Assembly: GCA_027924585.1 (NCBI GenBank)
Contig: BSBM01000186.1
Coordinates: forward strand, 9,286,001 to 9,350,000
Reading direction: 5' to 3'
Source: Larix kaempferi
Taxonomy: Eukaryota; Streptophyta; Pinopsida; Pinales; Pinaceae
Length of the DNA: 64,000 bases
Positions within the stretch are counted from its first letter, which is position 1; every line of letters starts with the position of its first letter. The notes below the pieces were generated by a model. The model saw only the letters and a list, made by a program, of their open reading frames with translations. It had not been told where the DNA came from and ran no database searches. Position numbers and translations under genes: made by a program. This document shows, one piece after another, positions 10,868 to 21,687 of this stretch.

Positions 10868-11600
10868 TGGAACACTGTTATGGTATTTGGTTTTTAATGG
10901 CGCACAGTAATGGTTTTTGGTTTTTAATGGAGCACTGCTATGGTTTTTGGGTTTTAATGGAGCACTGTTATGGTTTTGGGGTTTTAATGGAGCACTGCCT
11001 TCGTTTCAAGGTTAAGGTTTCTAGGGTTTCATGCTTTCGACTTTTGGTTTTTAATGGAGAGCTATTATGGTATTTGGTTTTTAATGGAGTGCTGTAATGG
11101 TTTTTGGTTTTTAATGGTGCACTGTTATGGTATTCGGTTTTTAATGGAGCACTGTTATGGTATTCGGTTTTTAATGGAGCACCGTTATGGTATTTGGTTT
11201 TTAATGGAGCGTTGTAATGGTTTTTGGTTTTTAATGGAGCACTGTTATGGTATTTGGTTTTTGATGGAGCACTGTTATGGTATTTGGTGTTTAATGGAGC
11301 ACTGTTATGGTATTTGGTTTTTAATGGAGCATTGTAATGGTTTTTGGTTTTTAATGGAGCATTGTTATGGTATTTGGTGTTTAATGGAGCACTGTTATGG
11401 TATTTGGTTTTTAATGGAGCATTGTAATGGTTTTTGGTTTTTAATGGAGCACTGTTATGGTATTTGGTTTTTAATGGAGCACTGTTATGGTTGTTGGTTT
11501 TTAATGGAGCACTGCTGTGGTTTTTCGTTTTTAATGGAGCATTGTTATGGTCGAAATTGATTATTAATGGCACAGTGTTATGGTCGAAATTTATTATTAA
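10868..11600 (+). repeat. 30-bp tandem array derived from the transposon terminal repeat
   Basis: About 22 copies of a 30-bp unit of the form 'ttaatggagcactgttatgg' plus 'tatttggttt'. A first block covers 10868-10996; after a 48-bp interruption a second block runs in exact 30-bp register from 11051 to 11560. Two unit types alternate (tggtatttgg and tggtttttgg), giving a hint of 90-120 bp higher-order periods. 30 bp is a multiple of 3, so both strands stay open (about 200 codons minus, 168 plus); these frames are artefacts. The unit matches the right-end terminal repeat at 15985-16025 in inverted orientation. Confidence 0.92.
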
Positions 11601-12450
11601 TGGTTGTATGAATTCGCAACGAATGGTTGTTAATCTGTTAGTGGAGTTGATTATAGGATTAGGGTTTGAATGTTATGGGAAACTCTGACATAAGAAAACA
11701 CCATAATAGTGCTCCATTAAACCCTTGAGTGATTATATTGCTTTCAGTGATTGCTTGAATTCGTAAGGAATGGTTGTTAATTTCTTATTGCAGTTGATTA
11801 TAGGATTGTGACGCTTTGAAATAATTTGGGCATGCCAATTAGATGAATAATTTGGACTGTGAATCGAAGGCATGAAACCTTTTAACAAATTAGGGTTTGC
11901 TATGGTTCAGTGATCGTTTCAGTGATTGTATGAATTCGCAATTAGGGTTTGGAGGCATGAAACCCTTTAAGAAATTAACAACCATTCATGCTAATTAGGG
12001 TCTGCTATGGTTCAGTGATGGTTTCAGTGATTGTATGAATTCGCAATGAATGGTTGTTAATTTGTCAATGGAGTTGATTATAGGATTAGGGTTTGCTAGG
12101 GTTTCATTGTTTCATGGTTTCGGCTTTAGGATAGTCTTCATTCCACCCAAATAGTAACTTAGTACATTTTAAAATTGAGAGAAGGTTTCATGGTTATGGA
12201 AAAGTCAGATATGGTTTAATGGTTTGAAGGTTATGGGAAATTCTGACATTAAAAAAAAACCATAACAGTGCTCCATTAAACCCTTGAGTGATTATATTGC
12301 TTTCAGTGATTGCTTCAGTGATTGCTTGAATTCGTAAGGAATGGTTGTTAATTTCTTATTGCAGTTGATTATAGGATTGTGACGCTCTGAAATAATTTGG
12401 GCATGCCAATTAGATGAATAATTTGGACTGTGAAATGGAGGCATGAAACC
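11601..12450. repeat. Duplicated non-coding block inside the transposon, period about 559 bp
   Basis: The block 11640-11890 recurs at about 12060-12445. Both contain 'ccataa(t/c)agtgctccatta' (11701-11720; 12260-12279), the terminal-repeat motif in inverted orientation, then 'cccttgagtgattatattgc', then the same 150 bp ending 'ggcatgaaacc'. A third partial copy of 'ggttcagtgat...gaattcgcaa' lies at about 11900-12060. No coding sequence is seen. Confidence 0.8.
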
Positions 12451-13090
12451 TTTTACAATTCTAGTCTGCCTTTATTGGATGAATATGTGAAATATGCATT
12501 GATTTCTAAAAAGAGTATGAGAGAATATGAAAGAGTATTTGAATGTTGGACATGCATATGTGTTTGTCCCATCTACAGTGAGCCCTCATTTTGTGTACTC
12601 ATTTTGTATTTTTCTAGAATTTTGGTTCTCATTTAAAAAATTGTCATTACTCTTCCAGAAGTAATGCAATATGCAACATGGAAATAGTGATACCACCTGC
12701 TTTCATTCTTGCTGTTTGCTCTAACATAAGTAATCTTTAACTGTGTGCTCGGTGGTTGTTTGCAATGCTTACTATGAATCCAGTTCAAGTTGATTTGCAT
12801 TCAAGTCAGTATTGCATTCAGGAAAAACTTGCATTCAATTTAAATTTTCAATCAGGTTGGTCTACCATCCAATTTAGTTTAACATTCAAATTAGTTCGCC
12901 AACCAAGAAATCTAGCAATCAGTTTGAGTAAGGAATGAAGTGCAGTAAATAGACAGAGCCATGAAGAAAACAATACTTGAAATAAAGGGCACATTCTTGT
13001 TCAACATAGTAGCAATTCGAGATTTTTACATATGGTTGGTCCCCGGTGGGTTGGGACTTTATACATTTATTGTGTATATGCCTAACATAT
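12451..13090. other. Non-coding interior of the pogo-like element
   Basis: No recognisable gene. Short open frames (12430-12636 and 12756-12938, plus) show no domain. It lies downstream of the transposase and could hold its terminator or untranslated region. Confidence 0.4.
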
Positions 13091-13094
13091 ATTG

Positions 13095-13335
13095 ATTGTC
13101 AGATTGGAATCAAACAAAAACTTAGGAAACCACCCAAAATTCCTCCTGCAACAAAAGCTTAGGCAACCACCCAAAATTCCTCCTGCAACAAAATCTACCT
13201 TTCACATGTGTATGCCAAAGAAAACACATCTTCCATCCGTCAAACAAAAACTTTGGAACCACCCGAAATTCCCCCCAGCAACAAAATCTTCCTTTCATAT
13301 GTGTATGCCAAACACAAAACATCTATCATCCACCA
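13095..13335. repeat. Short tandem and dispersed repeats downstream of the transposase
   Basis: The phrase 'ccacccaaaattcctcctgc' occurs twice about 34 bp apart (near 13131 and 13165), and a diverged third copy 'ccacccgaaattccccccagc' lies near 13260. The intervening 'ttcacatgtgtatgccaaa' is also repeated (near 13201 and 13295). The block lies just past the transposase stop codon. Confidence 0.75.
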
Positions 13336-13346
13336 AACAAAAAACC

Positions 13347-15932
13347 CTATGTGTGAGGAGGTTGACTGCCTTCATTACCCAATCTAGTTGGGTTAGATAC
13401 CGATGCTTGACCTGGTTGTGTTGAGCTGCAAACATTTGGTGCAGGCCAGGTTGCTCCTTGTAGCCAAGGAGGAATTAAGTAACCATAGTTATGACTTGGG
13501 CCTATTAGCCCTGGGTTCACTAGAGGTGTTTGGAAGGCATACACAGTATTTCCCCCTGCCTGATGGTATTGGGGTATCTGTATGTTAATAAGGTCCTGGA
13601 ATAATCTTTTGTCCTCTGAAAACTGATCCAATGGGTTTTCCACCACCTCTGTCCTCTCTAGACCATTTGGATTCCTCTGATGTGCCTTTCTTTGCTCTCT
13701 TTCCTCCCTTGCCAATTGTTTCCGTCGCTCTCTTTCCTCCCTTTCTTTCACTCTTACAATCCTTTCTTGCCTTCGATTTTCTGCTGCAATAGTCCTTGCT
13801 TCCTTCTTCTCCTTTGCCAAGGCCTTCTTCTTCTCTTTTAATTCCTGCATCTCCTTTTTCTTCTGCTCAGCCTCAATCAGTAGGGTCATGCAGTCCTCTG
13901 ATGTTAGTAGTTGTGAGCACCTGCTTAATCTAAGATGCTCAGCAGTGGGATTAGATAGTTGAGCTGCAACTTTCTCCACTGGCAACTTAAGGAACTGGCC
14001 AAGTAGTGGCTCATTTGGTGGGAGTGCCTCATCATCATTTTCTTCGTCCACTGTATCTTCATTTTGTTCAATCTCATCTCCAACACCCCCAAGTGGCACA
14101 TAATAATGTACAACTTCATTGTTAAGGACTGCTGGCATCGAAGGTAGGTTAAGGCTTTCATCGTTGGTGGGGGTGACAATGTGTTTGTTCATATTTGTCA
14201 TGGCCTCTGCCAACCACTCGGGTGGTTCTGGCTGGCTTGGAAATGTCAACTCCTCGCTATTGTTTACCACTGCTTCGTCACATCCATTCACACTCAAATC
14301 GGCTACGTTGTTATGAATAGTCCCTTGGCCATCTAATTCTGTTTCTGTCCTTCCAACAACTTCTATATTCTCCCCAGCAAGTTCGGTGCCATACTGACTT
14401 TCACTTACTTGTTCATTGTCGTCACCCAGTGGTTCACACTGACCTTGAGAGAGTGATATGATGTTCTCTACAGCATCTGCGTCCTCTTTCCCCTGAACAT
14501 CAAAATCCTGACTACATCCCGTGTCATGTTGAAGAGCATCAGAATTGAAAGGCCATATTCCTGTCCGCCTAAAACCAGCCCTAATATTTGTTGCTGTGAG
14601 CGCCCTAGCAAAAGCTTTGCTTGCAAGTTCTGCTAATTCGAACCTCTTCACCTCTACCCCTGGGTTCTTTGCCATCTAGGATGCTCTCTCGGACTTGAAG
14701 TAACACTTGAAAGGTCCAAACACACTCACATCTAGAGGTTGCAGCCTGTGGGTTGTATGTGCAGGCAGTGTCAGCAGATCAATGCCTAGCCTGTTTGCCT
14801 CCTCAATGGTTTGTATAGCAACGTGGCTGCCATGGCCATCAAAAATCAACAGGTGTCTGTTTTCAAGTGAAACACTGCCAGGGACAGAGGAAGCAAAGTG
14901 GCAAAGCCAACTCAAGAACAGTTCTTTTGTCATCCAAGCATGGGGGTGTGCAGCCATGCATGCTCCAGGTTCACAGTTTTTAATGTAATTTTTGAGTTGC
15001 TTCTTTCCCTTGAACAGATAAAAACCTGGAATTGATGCTCCAACCGCGTTGACACAACAAAGAATAGTTATCCACTCCCTACTTTTTGGCAGAATTTTGG
15101 GCACATTCCTGCTCCCTCTCTTGGCAATTACCCGCATGCCACAATTCCTCCCTGCCTGCAATCCAGTCTCGTCACAGTTCCATATATGGTCTCCTCTGTA
15201 TGAGTGTTTCTCATATGCATCAGAGAGTGTCTGATAGAACTTGGTCACAACTGTAGGGCGTAGATTGAAAGCTCTATCCCTGTCAAGCCCCTTTGCTGTG
15301 CGTAACACAAGTTCTGGATGCCTTTGTTTAAATCCTCTCCACCATGATTTCCCTGGAAATCCATCTTTGAAGGGGTTAGGCCTCCCTTGACAGATTTGGG
15401 CAACAGTTGATTTGAGTTGAACCAACTCCAGACCGTGGCCTAGTTGAGCCATCTCTTCATACCAAACCACAACTTCTTCTTCCTCTTCTGCACTCAACAC
15501 TGTAAGAGGTCCTTTTCGCTTGGTATGGTTCAGGCCATTTATCCAGTGGATTGATGTTGGTGGAATCCCATGTTTTTTAGCAGCTGCTCTGATAGAAAAA
15601 CCATTGAACTCTATATCATCTATTGTAGCCTTCATGTCTTCTTGTGTCCATCCTCTGATGGCACTAATCTTCTTATTGGCAGTTGCACCTTGAACTGTGG
15701 TTGATTGTGGAATAACACCTCCAAGATCTGCATCATTTGCCTCTTCAACTGTTGTTGATGGTGGAATAACACCACCACGCTCTGCATCATTTGCCTCTTC
15801 AACATCTCTCTGTGCATTGTTATTATTAGCATCATGTGCTATGTCCTCATTGGACGAGGTGCATCGTAGCTGGGCACCCCTGCTGAGTCTCCTACTTGAC
15901 CTCCTTGCACGAGTAGTGTTGAATCTTGCCAT
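13347..15932 (-). pseudogene. Pogo/CENP-B-type transposase with one in-frame stop
   Basis: One reading frame of about 861 codons is broken only by TAG at 14676-14678, where family context (between FKSERAS and MAKNPG) suggests Trp (TGG to TAG). The frame is open upstream to an ATG at 15977, but the ATG at 15932 (MARFNTTRARR) fits better. Counting from 15977: an 18-residue duplication (VEEANDA...STT) at 59-94; a psq-type helix-turn-helix at 109-147; a CENP-B/Tc5-type DNA-binding domain at 160-222 (GKSWWRGFKQRHPEL); then the DDE core with Asp269 (WNCDETGL), Asp380 (FDGHGSH) and Asp416 (LQPLDV). After the stop the frame keeps the family's GFRRTGIWPFN box, an acidic linker, a long Lys/Arg/Glu-rich coiled coil and a Pro/Gly-rich tail. 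The enzyme would cut and paste the element. All three catalytic Asp are intact, so the copy is young or recently disabled. Confidence 0.88.
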
Positions 15933-15984
15933 GAATGCAATCACCCACAGAATTAGAACAAACAAGGCCAAGGACAAGCTAGGG

Positions 15985-16025
15985 ACAGTGCTCCATTAAA
16001 AACCAAAAACCATAATAGTGCTCCC
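15985..16025 (-). repeat. Right terminal inverted repeat of the pogo-like element
   Basis: On the minus strand it reads GAGCACTATTATGGTTTTTG followed by GTTTTTAATGGAGCACTGT. This is about one and a half units of the 30-bp array at 10868-11600, in inverted orientation, and lies just upstream of the transposase start. Confidence 0.8.
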
Positions 16026-17964
16026 ACCCACGGATTTGAACTAGTTGTGTATCTTCACAGGGATCTGGAATATTAAAATAGCTGTGTTAAAACAAAGTGG
16101 TAAAATGAGCCTAGGATCTGGACTAGTATTCAAAAGGATCTCGTGATGTGATTTACACGTTCAATGCGGGTTCTTGCATAAAATTAGATATAGTCTGGCT
16201 ACTTGATAACATTATTGAAACACAAGTTTATCCTGAATGCAATACCTGAACTCTGATTGCTGTCTTGAATTAACTCTGCACCTGGAAATCAATATGCAAC
16301 TGTGCTTTGCTTGAATGCGATACCTCTGAAAATCAAGCTTGGAAATAGAGGTGTGAGTTTAACATGGTCTAGGAATTTCGAATAGCAGAAAAATGGAGGT
16401 TGTCTGAAGGTTGTAGTGTCTTTATAGCATTTTGGTGTTTGATTTGATTGGCAACTTTGAAAAGGCATGGATTGCAACTGGCTAGAGTTGGATGAGTGCT
16501 CAAGATTGATTTGGGTTCGATCCAATGGCCATCAATGGGGCTTTGTCGATCCAGGTGCTATTTGAAATGCCCGTGGACATGCTTCTGTTTGGTTTTATGG
16601 TTGATTTGATGATTTCTGTTTGGTTTTATGGTTGATTTGATGATTTTAATGGAGTTGGCAGCATTAATTGCATTGTTTGGGCTGCTTTGTTGAACAACAA
16701 TGCACCTGGAGCTGACACTTATTCTTCATTTATTATGCAGGTGTCATCCAATAAATGTGCAGGTGGGATGACTTGGTGGTTAAGTGATTCTCGATGCTGG
16801 TCTGGGTCTTCATTGAATCTTGTTCAATGGGGTCCGTGTGATGGGAAATATGTCCTTGTAGATTGGGTTGCATGGGGAGTGGTGAGGTCCAATTAGATGT
16901 TTGTGTCAGTGCATGTTGGGATTTGGAAGAGACATGATGGATTTGAATTTTGTTCTGTCAAGACTGTGCAGTTGTCAACCTTTTGTCTTATAGTTGACAG
17001 CTGTGGGCCCAATGTACAGAAAGACACTTAATGAACTTAAATATGACACTTTGTATATATTTATATAATTATATGTGTTTGACAGTTTGCATTTTATTGG
17101 TCACTTATTGGGTTGTAACCGTCACCGGTCCTATGACCACTACCAATTCTCGTTCAACTATAGAACTCTCTCCCCTATGATTATCTTGAGTGGGTTTTTT
17201 TGTTTAATACAATGGTTCTTTTAAATAAACAGGTCGGTGACCCTCAAGCTCGACCTGAGATTCGATTGTTGTTTATAAGATCATATGGATTTATATATTG
17301 AATATATACATAGTGAACACGATTTATCCCTGGATGGAAAGTTCATTTTTTTTGTACTCTGTGTAATATATTGGGTGAACATTCGATACCCAAAGGGTTT
17401 AGATTTGAATAGAATACTTGTCTTTTCGTTCTTTCTTGTTTATTTGGAAATAGTAATAATGTATGTATGATGTGAAATCTACAAGGCATAAATGATGTAA
17501 ACATAGTTAATTGATAACTTGGTTTTGTTTTTTGTTTAACTATTCATGCATACCTATACGTATGAGAGGGAGGTCGTAAGGCTCGACCCTGAATTATTGA
17601 CAGAGTATTGATATTGTTATATTTGGTTTATTTATGAAAACAAGGTTTAGACTATGTGATTAGATCCTGAAACGTATATTAGATTTTATATTTCATAAAG
17701 CATTTGCAAATACTTAATATGCTATTTGTTTTACAATGCATTTGTTTTTATTTATTGATGCATTATTTGGAAAGGTGTCGACCCTAATTGTGTTTTCATA
17801 TATATATATATATATATATATCATGAACGTGGGGATTAAGGCATTGTGCGGGGGTAAAATCCCTTTCTCCATCGTGCCATGGTTAATATACATGAGTTTT
17901 CTCCTAATCCATAGTGGTTAATAATATTATTAGCTGATAATAGTACTTATCCAAGATTATTAAC
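16026..17964. other. Unassigned AT-rich DNA between transposon and LINE
   Basis: No gene recognised. A 31-bp unit (ttctgtttggttttatggtt...) is duplicated at about 16583-16643. An open frame at 16687-16896 (+, 69 codons) is Trp-rich and has no known domain. 17000-17900 is AT-rich. Confidence 0.4.
17799..17822. repeat. (AT)n microsatellite
   Basis: About 11-12 uninterrupted AT dinucleotides. Shorter runs of the same kind occur near 4838, 41500 and 52456. Confidence 0.95.
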
Positions 17965-17979
17965 AGTATTAAAATTGAT

Positions 17980-19432
17980 AATTTTTTTAACAAGAACGCA
18001 AAATAGTTTGTATTAAACAGAGAATAAGATACAAAAATCCCTTCCTGGAAGGGTAAAATGAAGCATGGAAAGTGAGCCGTTCAGAATTGAAAAATTCAGC
18101 TTTTCAGCCCTGAGAGTTGTTTTTCCTAACTGTTCATATCTTCTTTCTTTTTTCGGATAGATCCTAACATATTGATTATATAAAAAAGCACAAAAAAACA
18201 TTTTAACATGGCAAAAAATAGGAGCACTTCAACATTCCTGAGATTAAGCGGGTGGGATTCCTTCATGAGTCTGCGAGTCATCTTCCATCAGAGAACTATC
18301 TTCACATTGGTTTCTTGGGTTCGCAGGTTCAGTATGCTTCTCGAATTCATCCCCTAGGTCGCTCAAGGACACTTCCAGCTAAGCCAGGCGAGCCTCAAGC
18401 CCGTCATTACCATTGTTCAGGGTGTCAAACAACTGCCCTTTCAGAGAAAACATAAATTATTTGAGGCCTTTGAAATTGGCCTGTTGATCCTCTTTCATGC
18501 ACTTAACATCTTTCTACAGCTCCTAAAGCTCACCCACAAGAACCCGAGCATTGATTTCCACATCCTCAATGTGCGACTCCATCCGAATAATGTCCTTACC
18601 GATGAGTCTACTCTCATCCAGAGCGGCCTTAGAAGCTTCAAAGGCATTGCGTGCATTCTTCTTAATGTCTTGATGGACCCCTTTGATTTCCCTAAGCTCC
18701 TTCACCATGATCTCCAGATTCATCCTGTTGAGAGCAGAGATAGACTAGGAATTAGAGCACAGGCTAGCCGTGAGAATTCCTCTGTTACAAGTAAGAGCTT
18801 CAAATCTCGACACCACTGAATGAAGAGCAATACCATCTTCCTGTATAGCTTCGTGCGAGCGAGGACCTCGAAACTTCAACATTAATACACATGCTTCCAT
18901 CTTGCCGCCACACCAACCTTCATAATTGCGAGGAGAGGTTCGAGGGTTGTCTTTAAAGCTTGAGCTGAGGTAGAAACCAATTGTCCAAGAAATGGGAGGG
19001 GAGCTATGCATGCACACCCCCATAAGGTAGTTTAGTTTTAAAAACATGGAGACCCCTTGGTGTGGGGAGGACCTTGGTTTAGGACAATAATCCCTTCTTT
19101 TAGCTTAGCTCCATGATTAGCCATGGTGTCAACCTCCATGTTGTTGTGCCTTAATATGAAAGAATTGAATCTGAGAGATGTCGCTGAGGGTTGAGGCAAT
19201 TCGTTTCTGAATTCTGTTCATAGTTTTATCATGGCCTCTTTGGATATTTATCATTTTCTGTATAACAATCTTGGAGTCTTCGAGGATGGAGAAGTGGTAT
19301 ATATGAAGCGAGATCATGGTATCACCCCTTGGAGGAGATCCACCCATTCAACTTGATTGTTGGTTCTCCTTCCTAATCCCCACGCGAATTGAAATAACTT
19401 GTTTCCTCCAGGATCGTATACGACCCCTCCCT
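17980..19432 (-). mobile_element. 5'-truncated LINE with 15-bp target duplication
   Basis: The insertion is bounded by AGTATTAAAATTGAT at 17965-17979 and again at 19433-19447. Its 3' end (plus-strand left side) is a T-run followed by AACAAGAACG, the same terminus as the LINE at 26759. It begins inside the RNase H domain, so about 1.45 kb of 3' sequence is present. Truncation from the 5' end plus a target duplication is the hallmark of target-primed reverse transcription. Confidence 0.9.
18400..19430 (-). pseudogene. LINE C-terminal fragment: RNase H plus coiled-coil extension
   Basis: From 19430 the minus strand reads GVVYDPGGNKLFQFAWGLGR then RTNNQVEW, the middle of a LINE RNase H domain, and after a frame change LEDSKIVIQKM (the D-S motif) and a MANHGAKLKEG-like end. 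Downstream, after decayed sequence, a 66-codon open stretch (18723-18523) is a charged heptad-like coiled coil (NLEIMVKELREIKGVHQDIK...). The same order, RNase H then coiled coil near the C terminus, is seen in the LINE at 26759-29992. RNase H would remove RNA from the cDNA hybrid; the role of the extension is unknown. Several stops and frameshifts make this copy dead. Confidence 0.75.
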
Positions 19433-19447
19433 AGTATTAAAATTGAT

Positions 19448-21440
19448 CATTAGTATATGAAACCTTAACCATACTAAGTATACTTTAGTCAATTGAAATT
19501 AATACTTCCTAAACCTTAAGAAACATCAACGGGAATAACATTGGCATTTCAACTTATTCAACAAGGAAATAAAATAAAATAATAGTAATAGTTTTCAGAA
19601 CAACACACAAAATAAACATCTGAAATTTGCTTAGAGGATTTGTTTACATTCTTACAAGATAATAATAGTTAATTATAAATATAAACCGAAGTATTAACTC
19701 ATGAAAACAACTAAATCTATCTTGAAAAGATGAATTATAATTAATATACAGAACATAAATAAACTCTTAACTGCCTGTCCATCCTACAGGGTTATTCGTT
19801 CATGAAGAAAACATTTTAACATGAGTTAATACTAAAATTTATTACAAGTTTTTCTGTAATACATATATTAATACTTAGAAACTAAATAAGGACTAATAAA
19901 TTTCAAACATATAACATAAAGCAACTGTAAATAAACTTATCTGTACTTCCAGCCAACTTGCTTTGGAACAAGCATGTTCCTCCCAACCTTAGGTGTTGAT
20001 CATAACCTCTCAACTTTGTAGAGATCACCCTCGAGCCAAACCAAGCTTACTAAGGACTAAGACTTAGGGATTATTATGATGTGAAATATTTACTTAAGTA
20101 GACTTGCCAATAGGATCACTTTAACCAGCTCCATGGCGCTTGTATAACATCTTCCTTCCCCAATCCAGAATATCACATCCCAATCCCCAAATTAATACGG
20201 GCTAAATACTAAGCGCTCAATAAGATAACCGGGCTGGACCTGTACTGTGGCAATGGGAAGACTTGCCTCCTGCAATCTCCCTTATCTACTGTTCATTTTT
20301 AGCTTGCTTAACCATTTTTACAGAATGGCTTCCTCTCTCTTTTGGCTAATTCTTTTTACAGAATTAAAACTTGCTAGGAGGAAATAATGAGCACTCTCTC
20401 CCCTTACTTCCTCTTCTTATCTTTTTTTGGTTTGGGAAGGTAGTTTGGGTTTTGTTTTATTTTCTCACATTTCTTAAATTCAATAAATTATTATTTTTCT
20501 CAACTTTGATTAAATTTCTCTTCTTAAGTTTTAATCCCTCTTACAAGTCATCTCCCCTAGTAAGCTTGGTCTCTCGTTTAACAAGTTTCCCTATAGCAAG
20601 TTGGTGGAAAACATTATAAATTAAATATCACTTTAATCACATAAAGTGTTCTTTTGTTCATGATGCCTAGCATCACACATAGGTCCAAGTCTTCCTGAAT
20701 TATTTCCAAAACATAGTCAAGTCTTATGACTTATCATAACATAATCAAGTCCTCTGACTTATCATAACATAACCAAGTCCTCTAACTTGTTAATTAGGAG
20801 TAAGATCTTGAGACATTACAAATTTCCATGGATGAATTTTTTATGTAACTTTAAATCTAAAAGGGTAAGGCCAATAATGTACTTTGCTTTATCATGTTTT
20901 CTCTTAATATTCCGATAATTTTTTGGGATTTATAGGTGATTGCTCACTCCCTTTTACAATTTTCCACAAGTTTTTGTTTATTAATTACGTATGAAATTTT
21001 ACTTTCAAGGTGCGAAAATTGAAATCAAAGTATTTTTCGAATGACATTTCCATGTTTAACATCCTAAAAGCAAATCTTTAGATCTGCTCCCTTTGAAACT
21101 AAAAAAAACTATGATTGATTTACATGTATCCATGTTGTAATACTAAGAAGGAATTATAAGACAATTAATAGTGATGGTGAATTAAAGAGTTAAATCTCTT
21201 TTGGCATTTTATGGCCTGACAATGCGACTCCTTCTCTCATGGCTTCATAAACATAAAAGGGGATTCAATGATTTAACTCCTTCAATATTGCATGTAAATT
21301 CCTTTATGGCATTTTGCGAGAAGGTAGTGTTTTTATTAAGCCTTTCTAATTCTCTGGATCATTATTCAATGCAAGAGAAGAGCATACTTAACTTTTCAAG
21401 AAAAAAACTAGATCTTTACTTTGCATGACTAGTCTTGGTC
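19448..21440. other. AT-rich DNA without recognisable genes
   Basis: No domain was recognised in the short open frames (for example 20371-20619 and 21201-21428, plus). It holds a 28-bp tandem repeat at 20717-20800. 21200-21440 may be leader of the minus-strand copia whose LTR and primer site are at 21443-21687. Confidence 0.4.
20717..20800. repeat. 28-bp tandem repeat, three units
   Basis: Units begin (T/C)CAAGTC at 20717, 20745 and 20773 and contain 'tgacttatcataacataa'. No function is apparent. Confidence 0.8.
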
Positions 21441-21442
21441 CC

Positions 21443-21454
21443 AATTTGATACCA
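21443..21454 (-). promoter_or_regulatory. Degenerate copia primer binding site
   Basis: On the minus strand TGGTATCAAATT stands where TGGTATCAGAGC is expected, immediately after the LTR-like sequence 21456-21687. It supports a 5' LTR reading toward lower coordinates. Confidence 0.6.
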
Positions 21455-21455
21455 T

Positions 21456-21687
21456 ATTACGAAAGCTAGAAATCCTAACACATGAAAGAGATACACTCAA
21501 TAACACAATATGATATTATGAGTCACTGGTGCAATCATTGCCTAAGATTTCACCTCCTTATATATGGTTACTCATGGAATAAACCATTTTCACTTATGAA
21601 TGTGGGATAGATTTGCTTTACACAAAAATGCAGAAACATAACTAAGTTATAAAGTGACTTTTATTACATGTAAATTATATCTTAACA
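21456..21687 (-). repeat. 5' LTR of a minus-strand copia element
   Basis: On the minus strand it starts TGTTAAGATATAATTTACATG at 21687 and ends near TTTCGTAA before the primer site. It shares blocks with the LTR at 3140-3408. No gag follows directly, so this is either a remnant cut off from its body or the other end of the element whose gag and 3' LTR lie at 3.1-4.5 kb. Confidence 0.65.

Larger units (their letters stand above)
10868..16025 (-). mobile_element. Pogo/Tigger-like DNA transposon (CENP-B-type transposase)
   Basis: A transposase on the minus strand (13347-15932) sits between inverted copies of one motif. The right end (15985-16025) reads, on the minus strand, GAGCACTATTATGG...TTTTTAATGGAGCACTGT; the left side (10868-11560) carries the same motif on the plus strand many times in tandem. 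This is the arrangement expected of terminal inverted repeats, except that the left one is amplified. Between array and transposase lies about 1.7 kb of non-coding, internally duplicated DNA. Exact outer ends and the TA target duplication typical of the family could not be fixed. Confidence 0.75.

Noticed and set aside
10968-11573. Long open frames on both strands (201 codons minus, 168 plus) with 10-residue repeats
   Set aside because: They are a by-product of a 30-bp tandem repeat without stops; the unit is derived from a transposon terminal repeat, and no start context or domain supports translation.
10868-11600. Regular repeats that could suggest a CRISPR array
   Set aside because: The units are contiguous, with no unique spacers, in plant nuclear DNA next to a matching transposon end.
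16687-16896. 69-codon Trp-rich open frame
   Set aside because: No domain or splice context, and it sits in unassigned AT-rich DNA; not enough to call a gene.
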